From NCBI GenBank assembly GCA_022361275.1, contig JAKSBE010000185.1, positions 1 through 37,947 on the forward strand: a DNA stretch of 37,947 bases, in the 5' to 3' direction. This document shows, one piece after another, positions 8,393-15,897 of the stretch; the first letter of the stretch is position 1, and each line of letters opens with the position of its first letter. The notes beneath the pieces are model-generated. The model was not told the origin of the DNA, did no database searches, and saw only the letters and a list, made by a program, of their open reading frames with translations. The position numbers and the translations under genes are program-made. Source of the DNA: Kiloniellales bacterium (GTDB lineage: Bacteria; Pseudomonadota; Alphaproteobacteria; Kiloniellales; JAKSBE01).

Positions 8393-9555
8393 GTCGCGAT
8401 CCGAGTTCCGGCATGGCCGAGCAAAGCTTTACGAACTGTCGGGTCGTCCTGGCGCAGGAGGTCCTGTCCGGCGGGGTCACCCTTCGCGACGGCATGATCG
8501 CCGAGGTCTTCCACGGCAGCCACCCGCGCGCCGTCGTCGACTGCGAGGGCGACTACCTCATCCCCGGCCTGATCGAGCTGCACACCGACCACCTGGAGTC
8601 CCATTTCAAACCGCGCCCCAAGGTCCTCTGGCCGGTCGAGGCCGCCGTCGTGGCTCATGACGCCCAGATCGCCACCTCCGGGATCACAACGGTCTTCGAC
8701 GCCCTGCGCGTCGGAACGAGCAAGGAAGATGACGTCTCCTTAGGCAGCAACATGAAGAGCCTGGCCGGGGCCATCGGCCGGGCCAAGTCGGCCGGTGTCC
8801 TGCGCGCCGATCACCTGCTGCACCTGCGCTGCGAGCTGGCCTGCGAGGACACCGTGGCCGAGACGGAGAGGTTCCTCGACGATCCCAACCTGCGGCTCAT
8901 CTCGCTGATGGATCATACGCCGGGCCAGCGCCAGTTTACCCGGCTCGACAAGTTCAAGGAGTACTACGGCGTCAAGGCCGGCATGTCGGATGCGGAGCTC
9001 GAAACCTACATTTCCGAGCGCCTCGCCGCCCACGAGCGGCTGGCCGCCCCGAACCGGCGGCGGGTGGTCGCCCTGGCCCGGGCGCAAGGCATTCCGCTGG
9101 CGAGCCATGACGATGCCACCGGCGCGCATGTCGAGGAGGCCGCCGCCGACGGCGTCACCATTGCCGAGTTCCCGACCACGGCCGCCGCTGCGGAGCTTTC
9201 GCGCCGGCACGGCATGCACGTGCTGATGGGGGCGCCCAACGTGGTGCGCGGCGGTTCGCACTCCGGCAACGTCTCCGCGCAGGTGCTGGCCGAGGACGGG
9301 CTGCTCGACATTCTTTCCTCGGACTACGTGCCCTTCAGCCTGCTGCAGGCCGCCTTCGGGCTGCCCCAGCGCGTGTCCGGCATCGACCTCCCGGCGGCGG
9401 TCCGCCTGGTCACGCAGAACCCGGCGCTGGCCACGGGGCTGGAGGACCGCGGCGAGATCGCCGTCGGCAAGCGGGCCGATCTGGTCCAGGTTCGGGTCGT
9501 CGACGGCTTGCCGGTCGTCCGTTCGGTCTGGCGGCAGGGGCAGCGCGTGGCATGA
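8389..9555 (+). CDS. phnM: PhnM, ribosyl-phosphonate triphosphate diphosphatase
   Basis: Amidohydrolase-superfamily enzyme (388 residues) that removes pyrophosphate from the ribose-1-phosphonate 5-triphosphate made by PhnGHIL, giving the 5-phosphate that PhnJ cleaves. The metal-binding motif [12 protein letters not shown] is present, with [14 protein letters not shown] and [17 protein letters not shown] supplying further ligands. The [16 protein letters not shown] and [16 protein letters not shown] blocks near the C-terminus are typical of PhnM. It is linked by 4-nt overlaps to phnE upstream and to the HD-PhnN fusion downstream. Confidence 0.95.
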   Translation: MSRDPSSGMAEQSFTNCRVVLAQEVLSGGVTLRDGMIAEVFHGSHPRAVVDCEGDYLIPGLIELHTDHLESHFKPRPKVLWPVEAAVVAHDAQIATSGITTVFDALRVGTSKEDDVSLGSNMKSLAGAIGRAKSAGVLRADHLLHLRCELACEDTVAETERFLDDPNLRLISLMDHTPGQRQFTRLDKFKEYYGVKAGMSDAELETYISERLAAHERLAAPNRRRVVALARAQGIPLASHDDATGAHVEEAAADGVTIAEFPTTAAAAELSRRHGMHVLMGAPNVVRGGSHSGNVSAQVLAEDGLLDILSSDYVPFSLLQAAFGLPQRVSGIDLPAAVRLVTQNPALATGLEDRGEIAVGKRADLVQVRVVDGLPVVRSVWRQGQRVA

Positions 9556-10640
9556 GCGGCCTGGACGGGCTGTTCCGCCTGCTGACCGAGAAGGGCGGCA
9601 CCCGTTACGGCAACGAAGCGGTGAGCCAGCTCGAGCACGCCCTGCAGTGCGCGGCCCTGGCGGAGGAGCACCAGGCTTCGGACAGTCTGATCGTAGCCGC
9701 TTTGCTCCACGACATCGGCCATCTTTCGAGCGGCGACGCGGGTCTGGCGGCACGCGGCGAGGATGCCGGGCACGAGATCGTGGGTGCGGCGCTGCTCAGC
9801 CGTTTCTTCGGGCCCGAGGTGACCGAGCCGGTGCGCCTCCACGTCGCGGCCAAGCGCTACCTCTGCGCGACCGAGGCCCGTTACGGCGCCTGCCTCTCCA
9901 AGGGCTCGGTCACCTCGCTGAAGGTGCAAGGCGGGCTGCTCAGTGCGGCCGAGATCGAGCGCTTCGCCAAGAAGACCTTCTTCGAGTCCGCGCTCGCCCT
10001 CAGGCGCTGGGACGATGCCGCCAAGATGCCGGGCGCCCGGACCCCCGGCCTCAAGTCCTATCAGGCCCTGGCCGAGCAGCTTTCCCGCGGCTGGCGGCAG
10101 GGACGGTTGATCCTGGTCGTGGGGCCCAGCGGCGCCGGCAAGGACACCCTGATCGCTGCCGCGCGCGAGTGCCTGGCGAACGACTCCCGCTTTCACTTCC
10201 CCCTGCGGGTCGTGACCCGCGACGGCGACGCCGCGCGCGAGATCCATGACAGTGTGACCGAAGTGCAGTTCCGGCAGATGGAGGCGGCCGGCGCCTTCTG
10301 CCTTTCCTGGCAGGCGCACGGCCTGCACTACGGCATCCCGGCCTCGGTCACCGCGGCCCTGTCACGCGGCCATCGGGTGATCGTCAACGTGTCGCGCGGC
10401 GTCGTCGAAGGCGCCTGCACCCGCTTTCCCAACGTCTGGGTAATCCACGTGACCGCGGATCCCGCGGCGATCGCGGCCCGGCTGCAAGAGCGCTCGGGGA
10501 TGACCGAAGCGGACCATCGAGGCCGCCTCGCGCGGCGTGTCGCCTGGCCGCCCGCCGGGGCCAAGGTGACCGAGGTCAGAAACGACGGCCCTCTGGCCGA
10601 GAGCACGGCGCAGTTTCTCGACGTCATCACGGCCCTGTAG
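9552..10640 (+). CDS. phnN: Fusion of PhnZ-type HD domain with PhnN (ribose 1,5-bisphosphokinase)
   Basis: A 362-residue two-domain protein. Residues 1-180 form an HD domain like those linked to phosphonate operons: Y19-x2-E22, H29, H53-D54, H74, H97 with K101, and D154/D155. These spacings match the di-iron ligands and the substrate-contacting Tyr/Glu/Lys of the oxygenase PhnZ, as I remember its structure. Residues about 181-362 form PhnN, with the P-loop VVGPSGAGKDTL (G191 onward), VTRDGDAAREIHDSVTEVQF and GLHYGIP; PhnN phosphorylates ribose 1,5-bisphosphate to PRPP. Both parts look intact and have normal lengths. It closes the operon. No phnP or phnY/tmpA-like dioxygenase is in the window, so the HD domain's substrate is open: it could be an oxygenase for a hydroxyphosphonate or a phosphodiesterase feeding PhnN. 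Confidence 0.85.
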   Translation: MSGLDGLFRLLTEKGGTRYGNEAVSQLEHALQCAALAEEHQASDSLIVAALLHDIGHLSSGDAGLAARGEDAGHEIVGAALLSRFFGPEVTEPVRLHVAAKRYLCATEARYGACLSKGSVTSLKVQGGLLSAAEIERFAKKTFFESALALRRWDDAAKMPGARTPGLKSYQALAEQLSRGWRQGRLILVVGPSGAGKDTLIAAARECLANDSRFHFPLRVVTRDGDAAREIHDSVTEVQFRQMEAAGAFCLSWQAHGLHYGIPASVTAALSRGHRVIVNVSRGVVEGACTRFPNVWVIHVTADPAAIAARLQERSGMTEADHRGRLARRVAWPPAGAKVTEVRNDGPLAESTAQFLDVITAL

Positions 10641-10671
10641 TACGCCCCGGGCGTCCCGCATCGGGCTGCTC

Positions 10672-10685
10672 TTGATCTCGCTCAA
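10672..10685 (+). promoter_or_regulatory. FNR/FixK-type site upstream of the hydrogenase operon
   Basis: TTGATCTCGCTCAA matches TTGAY-N4-RTCAA at nine of ten defined positions. It lies between the stop of the phnN fusion and the hydrogenase GTG, centred about 80 nt before that start. The hexamer at class II distance (GAAACA, 10708-10713) is a poor -10, so the exact start site is uncertain. Activation at low oxygen by an FNR/FixK-family protein is the natural reading (inference). Confidence 0.5.
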
Positions 10686-10757
10686 TTCCCGCTGCGGGCG
10701 GCTGTGCGAAACAGAGCCTCGCCGTCTCCGATCGAGGGCAGAAAGGAAGGCGCCGCC

Positions 10758-11891
10758 GTGGGCCGTGCCGTCGTCATACCGCATCAGGGTCTCGACGACC
10801 TGATCAGCCTCCTGAAGGCCCAGGGCTATCAGGTCTGGGGCGCCCGGGAGACCGACGGGGCGCTCGAACTGGGGCCCATCGCGGCGGCCGCCGACCTGCC
10901 CCGCGGCCGGATCGAGGCCGCCGAGGCCGGTACGGTGCGTCTCGTCGACGGGCCGCGTGACGCCGTCTTCGACCATACGCTGCCCATGCAGGGGCTGAAG
11001 CGGGCCGTCTATCCGGCCCAGGAGCGGCTCTACAGGACGGGTCCCGACCTGCTGACGGAGGCGGAGCCGGTCGAAGCGCCGCCTACGGCCGTCCTCGGCG
11101 TCCGTCCTTGCGACCTGGCCGCCCTGGACACCCTGACGGCGGTCTTCGAGGGCGGGCCCTTCGTCGACACCCGCGTCCGGCAGCGGCGGGAGGCCCTGCT
11201 GCTGATCGCCGTCAACTGCATGCGGCCCGCCGCCACCTGCTTCTGCGCCTCGATGGGCACGGGCCCGCGGGCGGAGGGCGGCTTCGACCTGGCGATCGAC
11301 GAGCTCATCGAAGCCGAACGCCACGTCTTCGTCGTCACGGCGGGCAGCGCGCGGGGGCGAGAGATCCTGGATCAGCTGCCGGGAGAGCCCGCCGGCGAGG
11401 CCGACCTGCAGGCGGCGCGAGCGGGCTCCCGGGCCTGCGCGGAAGCCCAGCAGCGGCGCATGGCCGGGGATGCCGAAGCGGTGCTGAAGCGCAGCTACGA
11501 TCACCCCCATTGGGCGGCGGTGGCCGAGCGTTGCCTGAGCTGCGCCAACTGCACCATGGTCTGTCCGACCTGCTTCTGCGGGACGGTCGAGGACCGCTCC
11601 TCCCTCGACGGCGCCGAGGCCGAGCGCTGGCGCCGCTGGGACAGCTGCTTCACCCTGGACTTCAGCTACCTGCACGGCGGCGCCGTGCGGAACGAAACCG
11701 CCTCGCGCTATCGGCAGTGGATCACCCACAAGCTGGCGCATTGGCACGACCAGTTCGGCCGCTCCGGCTGCGTCGGCTGCGGGCGCTGCATCGGATGGTG
11801 CCCGGTGGGCATCGACATCACGGCCGAAGTAAGGGCCCTGGCCGCCGGGGACCCGGCCGCGGGCGGCTTGCGGAGGACGGCCGATGGCTGA
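10758..11891 (+). CDS. Group 3b [NiFe] hydrogenase, iron-sulfur beta subunit (HydB-like)
   Basis: Electron-transfer subunit, 377 residues, related to sulfhydrogenase beta (HydB/HyhB) and AsrA. The N-terminal part contains the family signature [14 protein letters not shown] and [18 protein letters not shown]. Near the C-terminus are two 4Fe-4S motifs: C259-x2-C262-x2-C265-x3-C269 ([11 protein letters not shown]) and C338-x2-C341-x2-C344-x3-C348 ([12 protein letters not shown]). It should pass electrons between the small subunit and the flavin subunit. The track begins at a GTG at 10704. I prefer the GTG at 10758 because AGGAAGG lies 7 nt before it and the protein then starts [15 protein letters not shown]. 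It overlaps the next gene by 8 nt. Confidence 0.88.
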   Translation: MGRAVVIPHQGLDDLISLLKAQGYQVWGARETDGALELGPIAAAADLPRGRIEAAEAGTVRLVDGPRDAVFDHTLPMQGLKRAVYPAQERLYRTGPDLLTEAEPVEAPPTAVLGVRPCDLAALDTLTAVFEGGPFVDTRVRQRREALLLIAVNCMRPAATCFCASMGTGPRAEGGFDLAIDELIEAERHVFVVTAGSARGREILDQLPGEPAGEADLQAARAGSRACAEAQQRRMAGDAEAVLKRSYDHPHWAAVAERCLSCANCTMVCPTCFCGTVEDRSSLDGAEAERWRRWDSCFTLDFSYLHGGAVRNETASRYRQWITHKLAHWHDQFGRSGCVGCGRCIGWCPVGIDITAEVRALAAGDPAAGGLRRTADG

Positions 11892-12378
11892 CGGCAAGAT
11901 CAAATCGATGGCCGACATCCTGGCCGCCCATCCGCTCTTCGAGGGGCTCGACCCCCAGATCACGGACCTGCTCGGCGGCTGCGCGGGGAACGCCCACTTC
12001 GCCAACGGCGCCTACCTCTTCAAGGCCGACCAGCCGGCGGACGCCTTCTACCTGCTGCGGGCGGGCGACGTGGCGCTCGAGCTCTGCATGCCGGGGCGCG
12101 GCCGCATGACCGTCCAGACCGTGCATCCCGGCCACGTCGTCGGGGCGTCCTGGATCCTGCCGCCCTATCGCTGGCGCTTCGATGCGCGCGCCGTCGGCAC
12201 CGTCCGTGCCACCGGCATCGACGCCACTTGCCTGCGCGACAAGTGCGATGCCGATCCGCATCTGGGCTACCAGGTCATGCAGCGCTTCCTGCCGATCGTC
12301 GCGGAACGGCTGCAGACGACCCGCCTGCGGCTGCTGGATCTCTACGCCCCGCCGGCCGACGTAGGCCGCGCCCTATGA
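11884..12378 (+). CDS. Stand-alone cyclic-nucleotide-binding-domain protein in the hydrogenase operon
   Basis: 164 residues made of one cyclic-nucleotide-binding fold ([65 protein letters not shown]) and a C-terminal helix ([21 protein letters not shown]). It has no helix-turn-helix, so it is not a CRP-type regulator on its own. It lies between the beta and gamma subunit genes and overlaps both (8 and 4 nt), so it is made together with the hydrogenase. It could be an allosteric or redox-sensing accessory subunit (inference). The usual phosphate-binding PRLGELAL-type cassette is replaced by [19 protein letters not shown], so nucleotide binding is doubtful. Confidence 0.8.
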   Translation: MADGKIKSMADILAAHPLFEGLDPQITDLLGGCAGNAHFANGAYLFKADQPADAFYLLRAGDVALELCMPGRGRMTVQTVHPGHVVGASWILPPYRWRFDARAVGTVRATGIDATCLRDKCDADPHLGYQVMQRFLPIVAERLQTTRLRLLDLYAPPADVGRAL

Positions 12379-13238
12379 CGCTTGCCGCCGGCGAAAGCGC
12401 CCCGGCGCCGCCAGTCGAGGCCGGCATGCTGCCGCGACCCTTCGAGGTCCGCGCGCGGCGGCCCGAGCTGGCGGACTGCGTGACTCTAGAGATGGCGGCG
12501 CTGGACGGCGGGCCCCTCGGCTTCGCCCCCGGGCAGTTCACGATGCTCTACGCGCACGGTGTCGGCGAGGTCGCAATCAGCATCTCCGGCAACCCGGCCG
12601 AGACCGACACTCTGGTCCAGACCATCCGTGCCGTCGGCGCGGTCTCCGGCGCGCTCTGCGGCCTGACGGAAGGGCAGAGGCTCGGCGTCCGCGGGCCGCT
12701 GGGCACGGCCTGGCCGGTGGAGCGCGCCCTGGGCAAGCATCTGATGATCGTCGCCGGCGGTCTCGGCCTCGCGCCGACGCGGCCGATCATCTACTGGGCG
12801 CTCGCCAACCGCGAGCGGCTCAAGGGCATCGAGATCGTCTATGGGACGCGCTCGCCCGACCAGATCCTCTATCCGCAGCAGCTGCTCGGCTGGTCGACCA
12901 CCGAGGGCCTGCGCGTCGGCGTGACCGTGGACCGGGCCGCCGACGACTGGACCGGGCGGGTCGGCGTGGTGACCGACCTGGTGCCCGCGATGCTGCGCGA
13001 TCCGGCCGAGACCGTGGCGATGGTCTGCGGGCCGGAGATCATGATGCGCTTCGCCGCCCAGGCCCTGGCCGCGGCGGGCGTGCCGCAGGACGACATCCAT
13101 TTGTCCCTGGAGCGCAACATGAAGTGCGGCATCGGCTGGTGCGGGCACTGCCAGCTCGGGCCGCATCTGCTCTGCCGAGACGGACCGGTCTTCCCCTACC
13201 CGGCGGTCCGTGATCTCATGACGGTGTGGGAGCTTTGA
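12375..13238 (+). CDS. Group 3b hydrogenase, FAD/NAD(P)-binding gamma subunit (HydG-like)
   Basis: Flavin reductase subunit of 287 residues, of the ferredoxin-NADP reductase superfamily. It has the FAD-binding region [23 protein letters not shown], the NAD(P)-binding region [20 protein letters not shown], and [14 protein letters not shown]. The C-terminus has a 2Fe-2S cysteine set, [11 protein letters not shown] followed by LLC, as in dihydroorotate dehydrogenase electron-transfer subunits. It exchanges electrons with NAD(P)H. The ORF track starts far upstream. The ATG at 12375, overlapping the preceding stop (ATGA), gives the normal N-terminus. The next gene begins 3 nt after its stop. Confidence 0.9.
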   Translation: MTLAAGESAPAPPVEAGMLPRPFEVRARRPELADCVTLEMAALDGGPLGFAPGQFTMLYAHGVGEVAISISGNPAETDTLVQTIRAVGAVSGALCGLTEGQRLGVRGPLGTAWPVERALGKHLMIVAGGLGLAPTRPIIYWALANRERLKGIEIVYGTRSPDQILYPQQLLGWSTTEGLRVGVTVDRAADDWTGRVGVVTDLVPAMLRDPAETVAMVCGPEIMMRFAAQALAAAGVPQDDIHLSLERNMKCGIGWCGHCQLGPHLLCRDGPVFPYPAVRDLMTVWEL

Positions 13239-13240
13239 GG

Positions 13241-14023
13241 ATGAAGCCCGGAGGGACCAAGCCCAGGCTGGCGGTCTGGAAGTTCTCGAGCTGCGACGGC
13301 TGCCAGCTCACCTTGCTGGACTGCGAGGACGAGCTGCTGGACATCGCCGAGGCCGTGGACATCGCCTACTTCCTGGAAGCCACGCGGACCACGCGGGCCG
13401 GCCCCTACGACATCTCCCTGGTCGAAGGCTCGATCTCGACCGCGCGCGAGGTCGAGCGCATCCAGGAGATCCGCCGCGACAGCGAGCTCCTGATCACCAT
13501 CGGCGCCTGCGCCACGGCGGGCGGCATCCAGGCGCTGCGCAACAGCCTCGATCACGACGCGCTCAGGGCTTCGGTCTATCCGAGTCCGCAGTTCATCGAC
13601 GCGCTGGCGACCTCGACGCCGATCGCCGACCACGTCGCGGTCGACTACGAGCTGCGCGGCTGCCCGATCGACAAGTCCCAGCTGCTCGAGGCGCTCTCAG
13701 CCCTGCTCAAGGGCCGGAAGCCGACCATCCCCGACTACAGCCAATGCACCGAGTGCAAGCTGGCCGGCACGGCCTGCGTCATGGTGGCGAAGGGCATTCC
13801 CTGCCTGGGACCGGTCACCCAGGGCGGCTGCGGCAATCTCTGTCCCAAGGTCGGCCGCGGCTGCTACGGCTGCTTCGGTCCCAAGGAAGGCGCCAACACC
13901 GCGGCGCTGGCGGCGGAGCTCGCCGCCCTGGGCGCGGAGCCGCGGACGATCCGGGATCTCTTCGGCGGCTTCACGGCCGGCGCCCCGGCCTTCGCCGAGG
14001 AGCGACGCCGCCATGAGCGATAG
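13241..14023 (+). CDS. Group 3b [NiFe] hydrogenase small subunit (delta)
   Basis: 260-residue small subunit carrying Fe-S clusters. The proximal-cluster ligands appear in [23 protein letters not shown] and [18 protein letters not shown]-terminal cysteine-rich stretch ([21 protein letters not shown], then [20 protein letters not shown]) would hold further clusters. There is no Tat signal, so the enzyme is cytoplasmic, as group 3 hydrogenases are. The ATG at 13241 is preferred over the track's GTG at 13226 because GGAG precedes it by about 8 nt and the protein then starts like its relatives. It overlaps the large-subunit gene by 11 nt. Confidence 0.93.
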   Translation: MKPGGTKPRLAVWKFSSCDGCQLTLLDCEDELLDIAEAVDIAYFLEATRTTRAGPYDISLVEGSISTAREVERIQEIRRDSELLITIGACATAGGIQALRNSLDHDALRASVYPSPQFIDALATSTPIADHVAVDYELRGCPIDKSQLLEALSALLKGRKPTIPDYSQCTECKLAGTACVMVAKGIPCLGPVTQGGCGNLCPKVGRGCYGCFGPKEGANTAALAAELAALGAEPRTIRDLFGGFTAGAPAFAEERRRHER

Positions 14024-15308
14024 CACCCGCACCATCCAGGTCGAGGCGCTCGCCCGAGTCGAAGGGGAGGGACGCTTCAAGGTCCGGCTGGAGGACGGCA
14101 AGGTGGTCCGCTCGGAGTTCAGCATCTTCGAGCCGCCGCGCTACTTCGAGGGCCTGCTGCGCGGCCGCTCCTTCCGGGACGCCCCGGACGTCACCTCGCG
14201 GATCTGCGGCATCTGTCCGATCGCCTACATCATGGGAGCGAGCCAGGCGATGGAAGACGCGCTCGGCTGGCAGGTCCCGCGGCCGATCGTCGACCTGCGC
14301 CGGCTGATCTATTGCGGCGAATGGATTCAGAGCCACGTCCTCCACACCCACCTGCTGCACGCGCCGGACTTCCTCGGCCTGCAGGACTCGATCCAGCTCG
14401 CCCAGTCGAACCGCAGCCTGGTCGAGAACGGCCTCGCCGCCAAGAAGACCGGCAACCGCCTGATGGAGGTGATCGGCGGCCGCAGCGTGCATCCGGTCAA
14501 CACCCGGGTCGGCGGCTTCTACCGCGCCCCTGCGGCCGAAGCGGTGCGGGCGCTGATCCCGGAGCTGGAGCGCGGCGAGGCGCTTTCCGTCGCCGCGCTG
14601 GAGGCCTTCGCCGGCTTCGACTTCCCCGACCTCGAGATGGACTATCTCTTCGTCGCCCTGCGCCACGAGGCCGATTATCCGATCGCCGAGGGACGGGTCG
14701 TCTCCTCGGCCGGCCTCGACATCGGCGTCGAGGCTTTTCCCGAGCACTTCGAGGAGCACCAGGTTCCGCACTCCAATGCCCTGCAAGGCGCGACCCTCGA
14801 CGGCCGGCCCTACCTCGTCGGCCCGCTGGCCCGCTTCAACCTCAACGCCGACCGCCTGCCTGCGGATATCCTGGGCCTGGCCGAGAAGGCCGGGCTCGCA
14901 CCGGACTGCCGCAATCCCTTCAAGAGCCTGCTCGCCCGCCAGGTCGAGGTGATCTACGCCTTCCGGGAAGCGGCCCGGCTGGCCCGCGCCTATACCCCAC
15001 CCGAGCCCGGCTTCGTCGAGGGCCCGCTGCGCGCCGGGGTCGGCCACGGCATCACCGAGGCGCCCCGCGGCATCTGCTACCACCGCTACGAGATCGCCGA
15101 GGACGGCGCCATCCTCGCCGCCACCATCGTGCCGCCGACCTCGCAGAACCAGCGGCAGATCGAGCTCGATCTGGTGGGCACGGTCGAGCGCTTCCACGAC
15201 CTGGACGACGAGGCCCTGCAATGGCGCTGCGAGCAGGCGATCCGCAACTACGATCCCTGCATCTCCTGCGCGACCCATTTCCTGACGCTGGATGTCGAGC
15301 GCGCCTGA
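14013..15308 (+). CDS. Group 3b [NiFe] hydrogenase large subunit (alpha)
   Basis: Catalytic subunit, 431 residues. The NiFe ligands are complete: L1 RICGICP with C65 and C68, and L2 DPCISCATH with C416 and C419 followed by H422. After H422 there are nine residues (FLTLDVERA), a short C-terminal peptide that a maturation protease would remove. The start [22 protein letters not shown] and [12 protein letters not shown] near the C-terminus are typical of the bidirectional NAD(P)-linked clade. It should couple H2 oxidation or evolution to NAD(P)H. Group 3b assignment rests on the beta-gamma-delta-alpha gene set. No hyp maturation genes are in the window, so Ni insertion must rely on genes elsewhere. 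Confidence 0.95.
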   Translation: MSDSTRTIQVEALARVEGEGRFKVRLEDGKVVRSEFSIFEPPRYFEGLLRGRSFRDAPDVTSRICGICPIAYIMGASQAMEDALGWQVPRPIVDLRRLIYCGEWIQSHVLHTHLLHAPDFLGLQDSIQLAQSNRSLVENGLAAKKTGNRLMEVIGGRSVHPVNTRVGGFYRAPAAEAVRALIPELERGEALSVAALEAFAGFDFPDLEMDYLFVALRHEADYPIAEGRVVSSAGLDIGVEAFPEHFEEHQVPHSNALQGATLDGRPYLVGPLARFNLNADRLPADILGLAEKAGLAPDCRNPFKSLLARQVEVIYAFREAARLARAYTPPEPGFVEGPLRAGVGHGITEAPRGICYHRYEIAEDGAILAATIVPPTSQNQRQIELDLVGTVERFHDLDDEALQWRCEQAIRNYDPCISCATHFLTLDVERA

Positions 15309-15786
15309 CAGCGGGATCATCATCGGCCTCGGCCATGCCGAACGGCGGGACGACGGCGCCGGCCCCTATGTCGCTCGAGCCCTGGAGGAACGCGGCCTGC
15401 CGGCCGTGGTGCACCAGGGCGAGGGCAGCGGCCTGCTCGATCTCTGGGCCTTCCGGCCCGCCTGCATCGTCATCGACGCCATCTCGGGGGCTGAAGCGCC
15501 GGGCCGCCTGCGCGTCTTCACCGGCCACGATGACCCGGCCTTCCAACGCGCAGGCTTCGTTCATTCGACCCACCGCTTGGGCCTGCCGGAAGCCGTCGCC
15601 CTCGGCCGCGCGCTCGGCCGGATGCCGGAGCGCCTGGTCGTCGTCGGCATCGCCGGCGCCGCCTTCGGCTTCGGCGCCACGCTGTCGCCGCCGGTCGCCG
15701 CCGCGGCAGAGCGCCTGATCGACGTGCTGACCAGGGCGGAAGACGCCTTCGACGCGGATCTCCTGGTCGGTCTGAGCCGCTTTTGA
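15292..15786 (+). CDS. Hydrogenase maturation protease (HyaD/HycI family)
   Basis: 164-residue endopeptidase that trims the C-terminal peptide of the large subunit after nickel insertion. The opening IIIGLGHAERRDDGAGPYVA corresponds to the family GxGN-x4-DDGxG, with histidine in place of the usual asparagine. CIVIDAISG supplies the conserved aspartate and FVHSTHRLGLPEAVALG the histidine. Its gene overlaps the end of the large-subunit gene by 17 nt. It is the last gene of the hydrogenase operon and converges on the minus-strand trehalose genes. Confidence 0.9.
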   Translation: MSSAPDSGIIIGLGHAERRDDGAGPYVARALEERGLPAVVHQGEGSGLLDLWAFRPACIVIDAISGAEAPGRLRVFTGHDDPAFQRAGFVHSTHRLGLPEAVALGRALGRMPERLVVVGIAGAAFGFGATLSPPVAAAAERLIDVLTRAEDAFDADLLVGLSRF

Positions 15787-15795
15787 TCGTATGCG

Positions 15796-15897
15796 TCAGG
15801 CCCCGGCGTGGCGGCGGTGCCAGAGCCGGTCGGCCACCACGGCGGCAAGGGTCAGGGCGAGCGCCGCGGCCAGTGACCTGTCCCCCCAACCGGTCAT
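15796..15897 (-). CDS. Possible 33-residue membrane peptide coupled to the GH65 gene
   Basis: Too short for the ORF track. It starts with an ATG that overlaps the GH65 stop (ATGA), the same coupling used between the two genes upstream. The product reads MTGWGDRSLAAALALTLAAV then a short basic tail ending RRHAGA. A single hydrophobic helix (about residues 9-22) lies between an acidic/basic N-terminus and the tail, so it would sit in the membrane. It fills nearly all the space between the convergent hydrogenase and trehalose operons. No family is recognised, and a chance ORF in GC-rich DNA cannot be excluded. Confidence 0.4.
   Translation of the reverse strand: MTGWGDRSLAAALALTLAAVVADRLWHRRHAGA

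Noticed and set aside
10641-10700. Intrinsic terminator after the phnN fusion
   Set aside because: Only short stems (acgcc-ccg-ggcgt; cccg-ctg-cggg) without a T-tract are present, so no terminator is annotated.
10704-10757. Upstream GTG start for the hydrogenase beta subunit
   Set aside because: The extra residues (RNRASPSPIEGRKEG) are not family-like, and the good ribosome binding site serves the GTG at 10758.
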